From Nectonema munidae (lineage: Eukaryota > Nematomorpha > Nectonematoida > Nectonematidae), in NCBI GenBank assembly GCA_030549495.1, contig JAUIRK010000511.1, forward strand, positions 1,152,001 through 1,216,000: 64,000 nucleotides of DNA, given 5' to 3'. How positions within the stretch are numbered: the stretch's first letter is position 1; every line of letters begins with the position of its first letter. Positions 34,201 to 46,859 of the stretch are shown in pieces. The notes under the pieces are model-generated. The model ran no database searches. It saw only the letters and a list, made by a program, of their open reading frames with translations, and was not told where the DNA came from. The translations under genes were made by a program, and so were the position numbers.

Positions 34201-36305
34201 CGATAGGCGTGTATCCTTTACCAAGTTAAAAGTTAAAAAGGTTTATGGAGAAATGGAATTTGGGAAGAGATGAATGAGCTTTATTTGTAAGCAATCATTA
34301 TTATGACATGTTATAATGAAGGCGATCACAATTTGACTTGGAAAAGAAGTTTAAACAAACAGAATTAGCTTTTTTTAAGCATTATATTATGAAATAAACT
34401 ATTTGAGAAAAATATTTGAACTTTTTAAATTTTGTTTTTTTGTCATTATACTCATCAATTTCGTAAGAGTGGTGGTGTACATGTGAGTTTCAGGATTCCC
34501 AAATTCAGAAAGTTGATTTATGCTAACATGAAATTTACATTACTTTTTCCATTCTTTCCAAGATTGAAGGTTTCTCGATACATAGATAGATAGATATATG
34601 ATACATTTGGCAGTGTTTCTTTTTGGAGAATAAATAAGTTATGCTATTTAGAGATTAACCCGTTAACGACCAGAATAATCAGAAGATATCTAGTATAAAG
34701 AAGAAGATTTGTATTAAAAAGCATTAATAAATGCAGGCGATCCACATGTTTGTAAAGTCGACAACATATGTCGACAACCGATTAATTAATAAATGTACAC
34801 TGCAAGAAATGTGGTATAGCTTCTATTATATAAAGTTTATATAATTTTTTTATTATAACTAATAAATGTTAAATGTTATTATATTTTTTTCAACTTTTTT
34901 TAGATACAAAACAACGTGTTATTATTTTAAATAATTTTTTTACTCCTTATTCTCTCTTTTGTCGATTTGAAGCATGAACTCTAAACTTCGATCTCAAGTT
35001 AGTTCTTAAAGAAATCGAAAAAGATGCACAAAAAATTCTGTTTTGAGATAAATTTTGTTGCAAAACATCACTTTCTTCTTTTGTAAGCACTTTTTAATAT
35101 TAATATACTATATATATAAAAAATAGAGAAAATTTAAATAAAACGAAACTTTATTAATAAGTAAAAATAAAATTATTAATTGATTTATAATTAATAATTA
35201 AAAAAAAGTGTTTGATATCAGAAAAAAAAATAAAAACAATCTTTTTTAACTCCAAACTTGATTCTTCTGATAATATTGCAAAGAGAGTTTCTAAAGCTTT
35301 TTCAGTTTTTCATAAAGTTTTCAACTATTTTAAAGAAATTGCACAATTTTTACAATTTTTATGAACTTGAAGCCAAATTGACAAGTAGTTCTTCTTCAAT
35401 CAAAATAGTTTTACCAAAGATTCCATATATATATAAAAAAAATTAATTAAAAAATATTTATAAAAAACTTTATCATAGCTATTAAATCCTCATTTCTTTG
35501 CAAGACTCAAGAGCGAATAATGACGTTTTTCATCCACGTCTTCACTAGGGGCACTAATTTTCCTGAATTTTAGTAATTTTTAGTTAAAGTATTTTGTTTT
35601 CGCTTTTTATTTAAAATATTATTATGGAATCAAACATTTTTTAATGTTTCTTCAACAGTTTGAGCAAGAAAAAAAGTGAAAAAAATTAAAAAAAAAGGAA
35701 GTTTAAATGATGAGCAAATATGCATTTTTGAATGTGGCGAAAGTTTAATTTTGACTAAAGCAAATTTTCAGAAATATACATTTTTTGATCCGAAGAATAT
35801 TAGTTAAAATACTGTTAAACTACTATGGGAGTTTCTTTAAGGATATACTGATTTCTTAGGAGAAAGAAAGTATTCAAAAAATGCAGAAAACCGCTTCTAG
35901 ATTAATGTATTTTTGACGCTAAAAATCAAAAATGGCCAACTTTTCCTCCATTGGAACTTACAAGTCCCATCTCGAAAAGCATTTGTTGGAATCCCATATG
36001 ATGCTTTATGTTTTTCGCTTTTTGTTGATTGTTTGATGTATCACGTTGGCCAATCTTCATTATTTCATTAGCCCTTGCTTACCAATGCGTTATTTTTATG
36101 CGTTCAATTTGCCTTTAATAACAATCACTCAAACTAATATATGAAAACTTTTGATACTTTTATCCTTATTGGCTTACACAATTACAAACATATTTATAGG
36201 AGCCAAAATTGGCCTCAAAATTTTGTGATAAATCCCACGAAACGGAGGAAGAAACGTTAGCGCCCTCCCATGCGATGCAAAGATTGGAAGCGGAAAAACG
36301 CGTAC
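31233..36305. other. Intron 1 of the LIM-homeobox gene with GC-richer island
   Basis: The intron between the LIM exons is 5.1 kb. Most is AT-rich with nothing supported. From about 31990 to 33070 base composition is visibly less AT-rich and both strands carry open frames (minus 32361-32155 and 32195-31995, plus 32603-33067). On the plus strand CAAAATGGCG at 32621-32630 is a good start context giving a 30-codon frame. None matches a family. This could be a regulatory island, an alternative promoter or a nested gene. Confidence 0.35.
34655..34785. mobile_element. Possible piggyBac-type miniature element
   Basis: TTAA followed by CCCGTTAACGACCAG (34655-34673) faces GTCGACAACCGA then TTAA (34770-34785). 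The ends are only weakly complementary, but both TTAA sites fit the target rule of piggyBac elements. An inner palindrome GTCGACAACATATGTCGAC lies at the right side. It could be chance in AT-rich intron sequence. Confidence 0.25.
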
Positions 36306-36626
36306 TTGAAGTAGTCTTTCTTGCAGTAGATCTGAGTGTTTCTCGTGTAACAGCTGGAATCCTCGCCCAGGGAAATCCGGCAGATGCAACAGCGCAAGCA
36401 ACGTGAATGCCAAAACTCATTCATCGTTTCAACCAGGATCGCTTCCAGAATCTCCTCTCCGCACCCACAGCACACGCGCACATCTTTCGGAGGCGCGGGA
36501 TCTTCTTCGGAGCGCGCTTCTTTGAGCCTTGATGCATTGGAAGTCCTTTTTGGGAAGTTGGCATCGTGCAGCAGGGTTGGATGGTGAGTTGTGATTAGCA
36601 TTTCTTCCAAACTTTCCCCTGCTATT
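36306..36626 (-). CDS. ap: LIM-homeobox gene, exon 1 (first recognised): N-terminus and LIM1
   Basis: The frame opens after a possible acceptor (TGCATTTTAG) at 36627. The first good ATG is at 36601-36599 and gives a start MLITTHHPTLLHDANFPK. LIM1 follows with C-x2-C (VCCGCG), then the block WHSRCLRCCIC (H-x2-C-x2-C-x2-C) and IYCKKD (C-x2-D), all ligands present. The donor after AA (GTACGC) splits the Lys codon before LIM2. From this ATG the spliced protein is about 349 residues, in the range of arthropod apterous and slightly below vertebrate Lhx2/9. Whether 36626 is a splice acceptor or 5' UTR continues is open. Confidence 0.92.
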
Positions 36627-36639
36627 CTAAAATGCATAA

Positions 36640-37000
36640 TAGCGAGGATAAGACACTTTTTTCGCTTTTTGAGATACACATCAATGCGTTGGTGTGCGTG
36701 TGCTGCGTGTATACTGTAATACTGTATATATATATATATATAATATGCTCTATTGATTAACACAATTCATTCATCTTTTACACCTTTCCATGCCTTGAAC
36801 CCCCTATCCCTCGATATGCTCAAGCAAAGAAAGTGGCATTGTTTTGCGTGCAAAGCATGCACGTTTAGGGCAATCGCGCAAATAGGGCTATCGAGGTGGC
36901 GTTGGACGTTAATGGGCAGCGGCACGAGATAGGCGCGCTCCGAAGAAGCACATGTTCATCTTCTCAGGAAGTAAATTTCGTTTTTTTATATTTTTAAAAA
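36640..37000. promoter_or_regulatory. Possible 5' region of the LIM-homeobox gene
   Basis: Just upstream (minus sense) of the first recognised exon lies a (TA)n tract (36722-36742). Beyond it is a GC-richer block at 36820-36970 with no long frame. Position and composition suggest 5' UTR or proximal regulatory sequence; nothing more specific can be shown. Confidence 0.25.
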
Positions 37001-40000
37001 TATTTTTTTTCCGATTTAGATGGTAAAAAAAATTAAAATATAAATGAATCATTAATTTTAATATTAGTAAAAATTTATAACTATATTCTTTTCATATGTA
37101 TGAAAAATATATTCACTTACACTCTTTACTTATTAACACGGGATCCAAAATTTTGGCCACAGAACTTTATTTTTTTTTATTTTTTATTTTATTTTTTTTT
37201 TTAATTCTTTTTTTATTCGCGTTTTTTAATATAAATGTTATACAATCTTCGACTTCCTTGATTTCGATTCAATCATATTTATGACTTAAATGTCGTTAGA
37301 ATTTTAGCTAAATTTGTATTTCTGTTAATAAATAGAAGTCAAAGAAACATAGTTAAATTGTTTGGACGATCTAGAACTAATATTTCTTATAGTTTATTGA
37401 AATTCGCTAATTAAAGCCTCATTTCTCTTCAAAATTCAAATTATTTACAAAATATTTCAATATACACAGAATAAAATGAATTATTGTTTATAAAAATAGC
37501 TAAAAAGGAGCTTTGACGAAATTTGAATTAAAAAAAAGTTTATTAATTAATCAACCAGATAAATTAACAATCTAGCTAAATATTTGCATAATAAAATTAG
37601 AAGATTTTTTTGTTGACGAAATTTTGTTTAAGCTGACGACGAAAGCTCGTTTTCGCTTTTATCAAGGAAATTTCATTTTCTTTATGAAATTCTTGTTCTC
37701 TGAAATAAGACAAATTGGTGAAATCCTAGGATTCAAGAAACATAAAGTTTATACGTATAATATATATATATAGAGAGAGAAAAATATAAACCCAAAAGTA
37801 GGCTAAACTTTTTCTAATAATTCAAACTTACCTTCCACACAAAATAGGGATGAGATTTGGGTACAAATGCCGCGAAACTGTGAAACAAACCAAAGTTTAA
37901 ATTTTGACTTCCATCGAAGCACGGAAAAAGAAGTTTTCCAAATTTTTTAATTAAAGCATGCCTCTATACGAATTATTATCATTCGTTAAAAGTCGTTTAG
38001 TCATTTTTTGTTTTTCATTTGAATATTAAAAAATTCATTTCTGTCACATCATTCAAATCATTTAAGCTTTCATGGAAGATGAGTGATTACGCTGTCTCGT
38101 ATGAATTCATTACCTTTCATGTCAGATTCATAAATACAACTTTGTAATCTCTCTCCTCGAAAAGCTAAAAAAAAAAAGAGAGAGAGAAAGTCTTAGTGGA
38201 ATAATCATCGTCTTCGAAAAGAAGACTATTTTTCCTTTTCTACTCAACTCATTTTCTCATTCATTCACAAATGAAATGCCTTCTTCGCCTGTACTGAAGC
38301 ATCGGTCTAATCAACTTCACAAATACCCAACCATTATAAATTACATGGTAAAAAAAATTGAGGCCTACCTTGTAAATAATACCAATTTCAGTATACTTTC
38401 AATGTTACATATAATTACATTTTTTATTGCCTTCCTTCGCCTTGCCAGTCCACTAAACAATTGTAAAAATTTGTCTGCAAAGCAGCCTATCGCAGAATTT
38501 TCCTCTTTTAGCACTTATCCCACTTGTTCAATTTAATTTCCACTTCTGCGCATCGTTAAAGTTAGTTAGTAAAGGGTTTTATAAAATTTGAAAGTTTTTT
38601 TAAAATGATTTAAAATATAAAAATTTTTTTCAATTTTGGTGAATATAATTTTTGCTTCAACTATTATTCATAGTTAAAAAAAATTTTTATTTTTAAAAAA
38701 CCGATAGCAATCAAAATGATTTAAAGCATCCAATTTATAACGAACTTCAGTAACAATGAGTGTAAACGATAGAAAGGTGGAAGTAGCATGAAGACGTTTG
38801 CTCGCAGAAACACGAATTGACCATTTTTTAAAAGGGGGAATGACAATAAGGCAACTTATCATACGAAGGCGAATGCCTCAATCTGATTGGATTTCCAAGC
38901 ACCAATTAGTCCTTTGGAAGGAAATTCTGGTGACTCAACTTGTAATGGTGGTTTCACACGTTTGCCTCTCTCCCTTCCTTTTGCTCTTCTGAAGGAATTC
39001 GTGTCTCTGCTCTGCTTCTGCGCGTGTGAAGGAATCGAGGTGACCCACAGACAACATCTCATCTCAGAATACTATCGTCCATCACACACACACACACACA
39101 CATAAGCAAGCAAAATGCAATTTTCTTTCAAAGTTCTGACACTTGAGCAGCACTTCTTGATAAATTAATTAAGATTTCGTAATTTGCATACATTAATGTT
39201 CTTATTAATAATATATAACATTGTTATTATCGCTGTTATTACCTTTTGTACACAGGAGATTCCCTTCTCGATTCAAAAAATTCATATCTCTCTCTCTATA
39301 TACATATATATGCAGGCAGGCAGGCATGCATGTATATATGTTTTTTGTTCCATCACATTTAGCCACTTTTTGAGGAATGTTTGTGATTGGCTCAGAACTT
39401 TATAGCAACGTCACAAGATTTCTTCACTCTCAAAGTCTTCCTGAAGAAGAAAGAGGATGCGTTGATAAACGCATGCCGGCCTCTCATTTTTTGGCATCTT
39501 CCATCCTCTACTTTCTACATTTTTGCAAGCCCATCATCCCCTCCATTTCTCTCCAATTTTTAAACGTTGTCTGTAGCCGTATTCCATCCTATCATCTTCA
39601 GACAAATTTTTCATTTTATCTAAACTTTTAAACTAAATATTCTTATCTTTTTCCAAAAGGTTCATTTCAAATTACGAGAGGAAGAGTGAACTTTTTGTTT
39701 TTACTAGAGAGATTAAATCATAACCTGAAATATCAATATATAGCTATAAAAATAATGAGAAAAAGAAATTTCATTCAAAAGTTGCAACTTTTATTACACG
39801 TTACTTAAATGAAAGGATTTATTCATTAAAATGGAATATTTTTGTTATTTCAGCCGTAATTTTTACACAGAGTATATAAAATATTTTTTTTCAGAATATT
39901 TATCATAATTATCGTATTTAAACATAAAAAATGATCATATTCGAAAATTCATATACAATTTAAAAAAAGCAAAATTTAATGATTTTTTTTTTACATTCAA

Positions 40001-42290
40001 AAATTAAAATATTAAAAAATTACTTTTAAATAAATGAACTAATGTTGCATTAGGAGTGCGAAGTATTGAAGTCAGTGGTGAAAAAACATTTCCAGCTTTA
40101 TAAAAAAATTTTGGAATGATAAATGAGACTGAGATTGAGTTATGATGTATAATTGAAAAGATACTTTTTTACGTTTTAATAAATTTAATTTAAAAATGTA
40201 ATAATAATAATAATTTGTAACTTGTGTTAAATTTAATAAACTTGGTCAATTACATTGAACTCTTTTTGTTCATTTCTTTACAAAGAGAAGATCGCTAAAC
40301 ACGAATACATACAAAACTATACATAAATATTGAATACATACAAATATAAACATACAAAACAAAACGTTGGGTTATTGAAAATTTCTCTTCCATTGCGTGA
40401 ACTAAGCATCTTTACTGGGAGAGAAATTTTGGCCTAAAATTATGGAATTTCCTTTGAAACCGTACGGGACTCACTGCCTTGTATTGCAATCCATAATATT
40501 TCCCTTTTGTCGGGGGATTACAGAAGATTCTAAACAAAAGGTAAGTTTTTGGTTTAAAGTACTTCACAATTCTTACTTCCATTATGAGCAACTTGATCAA
40601 ATCTGTCAAAAAATTTCAAATTAATTAAATTTTTTAATTAAAGAAAGAAAGTCAACTTGGGCTAATTAAAATGCCTTCTCACAAAATAAGCACCGATTTT
40701 TAACGCAACCAAATGTGCCATCAAGTATAGAATATTTCCTATAGATTTCTCGATATAAAATATTTGTTCCTTGGATTTATAGAGATTTTGAATTTAAATT
40801 GGATTTAATTAACGTATAAAGCATAAAAATTAACTGTAATTAAAAAAAAGACAGAAAATAATTCTTTTGCCACTAAATTTAGACATAATACTTTTTCTCA
40901 TAAAAACATAAAAAGCATTGGCCACGATAAAAACGCTTTCTGACCAAATTCACTTTGGAGAAATTTTTTTTGAAATTGCAAAATATATAATGAATTTCAG
41001 TCGATTTTGCCATTAATTTAAAATGCATCTGAAGCTGTTCTTCCATAAAAAGGATATCCAAGAAATTTTTTGAATGAACTTTATTCACATTTCCTTTGCC
41101 AAGATGTTAAAAAGATGGGAAGTTATTTCTGATCTCAGATTACCATCTTCTTCATTTCTCTCTTTACTCTTTCTTTCAAGGGATTCAAAGAATCTATAAT
41201 ATAATTTTTTGAAGAAAATTTTCTTCTGATTAACTTTTTTCGATATTTCTGTCTTGCAGTTTTTCATTGAGGTTAAGGCGATCTATATTTTTGTTTTCCA
41301 TTTTTCTTTTTAAGTTAAAGAAAATCTACTTGATTTTATATTTGGCATATCTAAAAAGATTTCGCTATAAAAATGTTAATATTTTATTAAATATGTATAT
41401 CCCAAATTTCTATACCAAATTTTTAAAATCCAAGATTCAATAGTTTTTCAGAAATCAATAAGCGCGATCATGTGGTGTTCATTTCCAAATTCAACAAGAG
41501 TCCAAATTCAAGCAAACAACATATGTTTAATTCAAATCTATATTGTTTTAAATTAAATAAAGTTTTGAGAGGTAGCTTAAACTCTTTCTTTTATCTGCAA
41601 GTCTAGCGTATACGAATATAATTGGATACACACTGTTTTCAATAAAAAATTTTCATTTTTAACTGATTCCAAAAATTGAAACATTTATTTTATATTTAAA
41701 TTCTAGATTTTTTAAAAAAAGTATACACAGTGAAATATATCATTAACTTTTATAATTAATTCAAACTATAAACCAAAAATTAATCATTAATTGCATTTTT
41801 TATTAACCAATACCTTATGAAATTGGTTCAAAATTTTACTTATTTGTTTCATGATCTTTAAGCTTAAATTTTGATTGCAAGCATAAAGTTTGTGTTACTT
41901 TTTTATAACTTTTTCTTTTTGCATTTTTTTTTGAAAATTTTGCCTTTTCTTTTATGTAAACTTAAATTTTTTTATCGATTATATTTATTTACTATTATTA
42001 TATACGATCTTCCCTGAACTAAAATAATGTAGCGCTGAATTGATACCCCTGAAAAGCAAATCAATAGTTCACTTTGGGTGCTAAAAAAAAATTAAGAAAA
42101 ATATTTAGAATATTTTTATGAAAGTTTGGAAGTTTGATTTTTAGCAAGATTTACTCATGAATCCAATGTTCCAATTTTCTTTAGATTTTTTTATAATAAA
42201 AAAAATTTATAAAAATTAAAAAAAAAATCCTCTATATCCTTTATACTAGAAGTTTTGCACTTACAAAATTTTGTTATTCTCCTTCTTTTG
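37001..42290. other. Gene-poor AT-rich region
   Basis: Apart from the candidate at 38.9 kb no gene is supported. There is a (CA)n run near 39085-39101, CAGG repeats near 39313, and a second GC-richer patch at 39360-39600 with open plus frames but no motif. Confidence 0.35.
38859..39062 (-). CDS. Candidate upstream exon or small ORF
   Basis: A true ATG at 39062 opens 67 codons, basic in the middle (RRAKGRERGKRVKP), ending TTC then GTATGA, a fair donor, at 38867. The GC content is island-like. It is on the same strand as, and 2.2 kb upstream of, the LIM-homeobox gene, so it could be a 5' exon, but its phase does not join exon 36626 in the LIM frame unless it is untranslated there. Confidence 0.2.
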   Translation of the reverse strand: MRCCLWVTSIPSHAQKQSRDTNSFRRAKGRERGKRVKPPLQVESPEFPSKGLIGAWKSNQIEAFAFV

Positions 42291-42295
42291 AAATA

Positions 42296-42464
42296 CAGTA
42301 GACCATCCTTAACTTGGACCCTAAGAACTCGGATATCGGAAGCTTGTTGCGGGTATAAATTTGGCCAATTTGAAATATTATAGTAGACCCTCTGTTTTGT
42401 CGGACAATCAACATAGTCGGACACCTCTCTCCCCCATGTAGTCCGACTTAACGAGGGTCTACTG
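42296..42464. mobile_element. pogo-type miniature element, apparently nested
   Basis: TA then CAGTAGACCATCCTTAACTT faces its complement ending CGAGGGTCTACTG then TA. This gives about 25-bp inverted ends with the TA duplication (42294-42295, 42465-42466). Inside, AGTAGACCCTCTGTTTTGTC at 42382 repeats the end sequence. Segment 42380-42464 therefore has a full pair of ends by itself, which suggests insertion of one copy into or beside a relative. Confidence 0.75.
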
Positions 42465-42540
42465 TACATGGCTTCTCATTGATATTTTCGGAAAATATTT
42501 TTACTAATTAGTTAGTTTAGGTATTAGTTCATTAGTTATT

Positions 42541-42823
42541 AGAAAAAGAAGGAAAAGATTTATTGGGAAAATGCACAGTTTAGCAAAGATGAAGAAAATT
42601 AAAACATTCAGTATAATAAATCTTTTGGATAGTATTCACAAGTGTAAATATAAGAGAGACGATTACTGTGTAATTTCATTTCATCTTTATTTCATTTATA
42701 GCTTTCATCTTATATTTACAATTGGGAATACTATCCTCTAAATTTGATCTACCATAAGTTTGAAATTTCTTCATCTTTGTTATAAACTCTCTATTTTCCC
42801 ATAAATCTTCTTCTTCTTCTTCT
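42541..42823. repeat. Foldback inverted repeat, about 115-bp arms
   Basis: The left arm 42541-42657 and right arm 42708-42823 are reverse complements at about three of four positions. They share GATTTAT-GGGAAAAT, CAAAGATGAAGAAA and GGATAGTATTC words and TGTAAATATAAGA at the inner side. The spacer is about 50 bases. No frame inside. It begins some 75 bases after the pogo-type element. Confidence 0.75.
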
Positions 42824-42829
42824 TGATTG

Positions 42830-44405
42830 GTTATTAAATATTTAATTAATTTGTTTAAGTGAAATTAGCTTTTTTTATATAATCCATGAATATTTTAAAA
42901 AATAAATGCATATTTTAAAAATACATTGATATTGAAAACAAGACATTTTAATAACTTATCAAAAATTTTACAAAGTTTTCATGTCTGTAGCATGTCTGTA
43001 TTTTACTTCCTATTTTGATATTAATGTTAACCCCAAATTATTACTAAATTTGTTTTGTTTTAAGTTAAAATCTTGTGTTTTATATAATTGATAAATTCTT
43101 CATGAAAAAAAACAGAAAAAATTCATTAAAAAATTCGGTTCGCAAAGCGTTAACTCTTTAATCAGTTATCTTGAGCTCATTTTAAAAGTTCCTTATTTAT
43201 AATTCTCTGTTATAAGGTCTCAAACAGAGATTCTTAACTTGGACTTCAAAAATGCTTTTATAACCTTTTTAAGAGGTCAATGACTGATTAAAGTTTAAGG
43301 ATCCCTCACTCATGCATCATTTAACAGCTTGTAAATGGCTTTTAAGAGATTTCTTTCAAAATTATATTATAACCTTCAAAAATAAAAATGGATTTTCAAC
43401 ATATTGTTTTTCCATCTAATCCAATGGTTAAGAGATGGTCACACTAGTTAAAAATTTGCCCTTACTAAGTTAAATAAATTTTACAAGTCAAAAAATTATG
43501 ATTTCTCACTGATAAAAGAATATTATAGCGTAAATAGAAAGAAATATAGTATTGAAAATGATTACTTTGTCTCAGTAACTTTTTAAAAAATTGGAAAAAT
43601 ACTTAAGAAAGGCAATTGCTCCGAAACGTTAAACGAGATTGCCGTTGTAGCAGTAAAAATTATACAAACAAAAGATTATAGCAGTTGGAATCAACATTGT
43701 CAAAATTGTGGCTTTAAAGAACTTTCAAATATATGTCATCATTTTCAAAGTTGTCAATCAACGTCAACATTCGTTCAACGATTCTTTTCGCTGCTTGGAT
43801 AAGCTTTTATGCAAGGAAAGGAAGCATATCTTGGTTGAAAAATATGCTATATAATTCTGATATTTAATATTCCATATTGCAGTTCAATTACTTGTTCTGG
43901 CATTTTTTATGTCGCATACTTTTTATCAAACATTTGCCGGGAAGAATTTAAATTTGAAATGTTTCAGAGCTATGAAAAGTTTTGTGAAATTTATTTGCAA
44001 GAAATAACAAGTTTTAGTCTCTTTCCTTAAAATTTTATCGAGAGAAACCTGTGTCAAGAAAATGAACAGTTCTTTGTAATATTGTTTATTTGAATGTTTG
44101 CTACATGATGAATGGATGTCAATTGACCCAAAATTATTAAACATAATGAAGCAATTTTGTTAAATCAATCAAAAATATATTTTTCAATGTTTTTTTTAAT
44201 TTTTAATATAAATTCTTAATTAATAAAACTTTATTAAAAATTTGATTACTTCAAAATTCGGACATCCTAATAATATGAAAAAGAAGCTCAAATGTTAGAA
44301 CATGTGTTTATCCAATAATTTTATGTTCTTAGCCTATAGACATATAAAGAAGAAGTCAAGATATGAAACTACAAGCTATATATTTAAAAGTACAATTAAT
44401 AAGTC
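42830..44405. other. AT-rich spacer, no supported gene
   Basis: The only structure seen is a weak inverted pair (TTAACTCTTTAATCAGT near 43150 and its relative near 43285). Open frames lack motifs. Confidence 0.3.
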
Positions 44406-44407
44406 AA

Positions 44408-44480
44408 TAAATTGATAGACAAGTGGTTAGGGCGTAAGGTCTCGGCCAGATCGTCTGGGTTCGATTCCCCATCGTCATCA
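44408..44480 (+). repeat. tRNA-like SINE head
   Basis: An A-box-like TAGACAAGTGG (44416-44426) followed by TTAGGGC, and a perfect B box GGTTCGATTCC (44458-44468), lie about 31 bases apart, as in a polymerase III promoter. The flanks do not pair into an acceptor stem, so it is not an intact tRNA. It is more likely the 5' head of a tRNA-derived SINE; the tail to about 44600 is not recognised. Confidence 0.5.
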
Positions 44481-44599
44481 TTCCTGCCATCTGTCCAGCT
44501 ATGGAAGCGTTTTTCCTTTTATATCCGATACCAACAACCAAAAACAATACGTAAATTTGCGAAATTCTGACCCATAGTTCACATTTTTTCGTCAACTTT

Positions 44600-46859
44600 G
44601 CAATATGAAGGTACTATAAAAGAAGACTTAGCAAATGTAATTTTTATAATTTAGAATCAAAGTTACACAAATGAAAATATATGTATTCAAAAGTGGCCAG
44701 AAAACTCAGTCTCAGAAATCTGGGTCTCAAGCGCGTTATGGTTAATTAATTAGGTAAGTTAGTTATAATTAGGGGCACCAAAAATGACCTTTAAAAATTA
44801 ACTTAACGCCCTCACAAATTTGACTTTATTCCAAAAAGAAGTTTTCGAAGAGAGGGTTTTTTCCCGCGCCATTTTTCATTCTAATTAAATTATGTTAGGA
44901 AATAATAAGACTTTCTTTGACTCATTTAAAAAAATGGTCTTTCATTGAACTACAGATGTTAATCACTCTTTAAAGGAATTTAAAATTTATTCAAGAACTT
45001 TATTGAGATTTGACAAAGAATTGAATTTATTGACTTTCACACTAATAGAAGTCATATTTTTCAAAAAATCTCTTTGCTTTTTTGCATAAAATCACCCATT
45101 TTTGAACTTTTTTTTGTTATTAATTTGAACTATAGATACAGATGGGATTGAGAAGAAAATTTAGGCGTGAGCGATTTTATAAATTAATAAAAAAATCTAC
45201 TAAAATAAAAAAAAATAATTTAAATTTAATTAATTGGTTTTTTATTTTTTATTGTGGAAAATTTTTTTCTGAATTTTTTATATATGAAAGCCGTTTAAAT
45301 GAATTATTGTCTAGACTCTAGAGTAATACTCGTATTACCCAAATTGTCTTAAGGATCTGAAGGATTGAAAATTAATCTTCAGAAATTTTGAATCAATATT
45401 AATCAAAAATATTATTGATTTTTTAATTTCAAATTTGTTTTCTGGATTTTTATATACCACAGGTGAAGTCCTTAAGGATCTGAAGTAACATTCATCTTTT
45501 AGAAAATTTAACTAAAATTGGTTGAACTATCCAATACGTCAGGATTCCTTCTAAAGCAAATTTTAATTTTAATTGAGGCTAATTGAACGTCTTGAAACGA
45601 AAACTTTATTTCCACATACGCACTTCTGGTCACAAATGAGAACCTATTTACGCCCCCCCCCTTCCTCCCTAACAACGTAGAAAACAGTAAAAACGTTTAT
45701 TCGATAAACTAGCTTGGAAATTTATAAGAATAAACATCTTTACTTCTTCCTAATTATATTTAACTTTTTTAACTTAATTATATTTGAATATTTTAAAAAC
45801 TAAAAACAATTATTTGTTTGCCAAAATTTAATAAAGTATATTTCAATTTATTTCTATAATTGTTTGTAAAAAAATTGTAAAGAAACTTTTTCATTTTTTT
45901 TTTAAACCTTTATTCATCACATTATTAAACAATATTTTCTTTACCCTAGCAAAGTGTTTAAGCTTTTAATGTCTTCTCCTTTCTCCTTCTCCAATGCATT
46001 TCCAATCTTTTTTATTTTCGGCAACCTACCTATCAGTGAAATCAACTATGCACTGAGGTCCGCAAAAATTGGGAGCTTTTTGGAGCTACTGTGCCTATAA
46101 ACAGAGTTGTCTCTATGACTTTCTCGCTACCAACGGAAAAATTGATCTCTGATAAATTTTGTATTGCGCGAAAAAACTTTAAAGTTATGATTTAGCATAA
46201 TAAATAAATTCTCGAATATATGTATATAATATTTCTCATTTTCCAATTAACCCTTTGCTAATTGCCATACTATTTTTTTGGAAAGTCGATATTAAAAATG
46301 GCATATTATTTTTGACATAATTATGGAACATGAGTTAAAAAATTTGTCAAATAATTTTTACAGCAAAAACATAAAATGAAATAATTTTTGTATATATTGC
46401 AAAAAAGAAAAATTGACAATTGGAATATTATTAAGTATGAAATAAAAAAAATAATATAAAAATAAAAAAAAATTTTTTTTTATAAATTTTAAGTACTATA
46501 TACAAAAATAAAATTTCAAAAAGTTTGAAAATGTGATGTCTTACTTTTGTGAAAAAAAATTAAGTTATTTATTTTTAAAATGAGGGTGAAAGAAAGTGTC
46601 TGCCTCCTTCCCTCTTCTCTATACTTATCTTCTGTATTTTTTGTTCTTATGGTAGATATCGGATGAGGATTATAACGTTGTGTTTGTTGATGGATTAGGG
46701 AGATTAATGCATAATAATTCATCTTTAGCACTTCCTACGCGTGTATCATTCCAACAGGATCAGCAGCTTTCATAGAGAAAGAGGGATTAAGACAATAACT
46801 GCTTCATAGGAAATTGCAATCTAAGATGGCTGTTTTAGTATATTTAGTGTTATGGACAT
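44600..46859. other. AT-rich spacer, no supported gene
   Basis: A direct repeat CTTAAGGATCTGAAG occurs near 45350 and 45472. A C run lies at 45653-45661. No coding or RNA gene seen. Confidence 0.3.
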
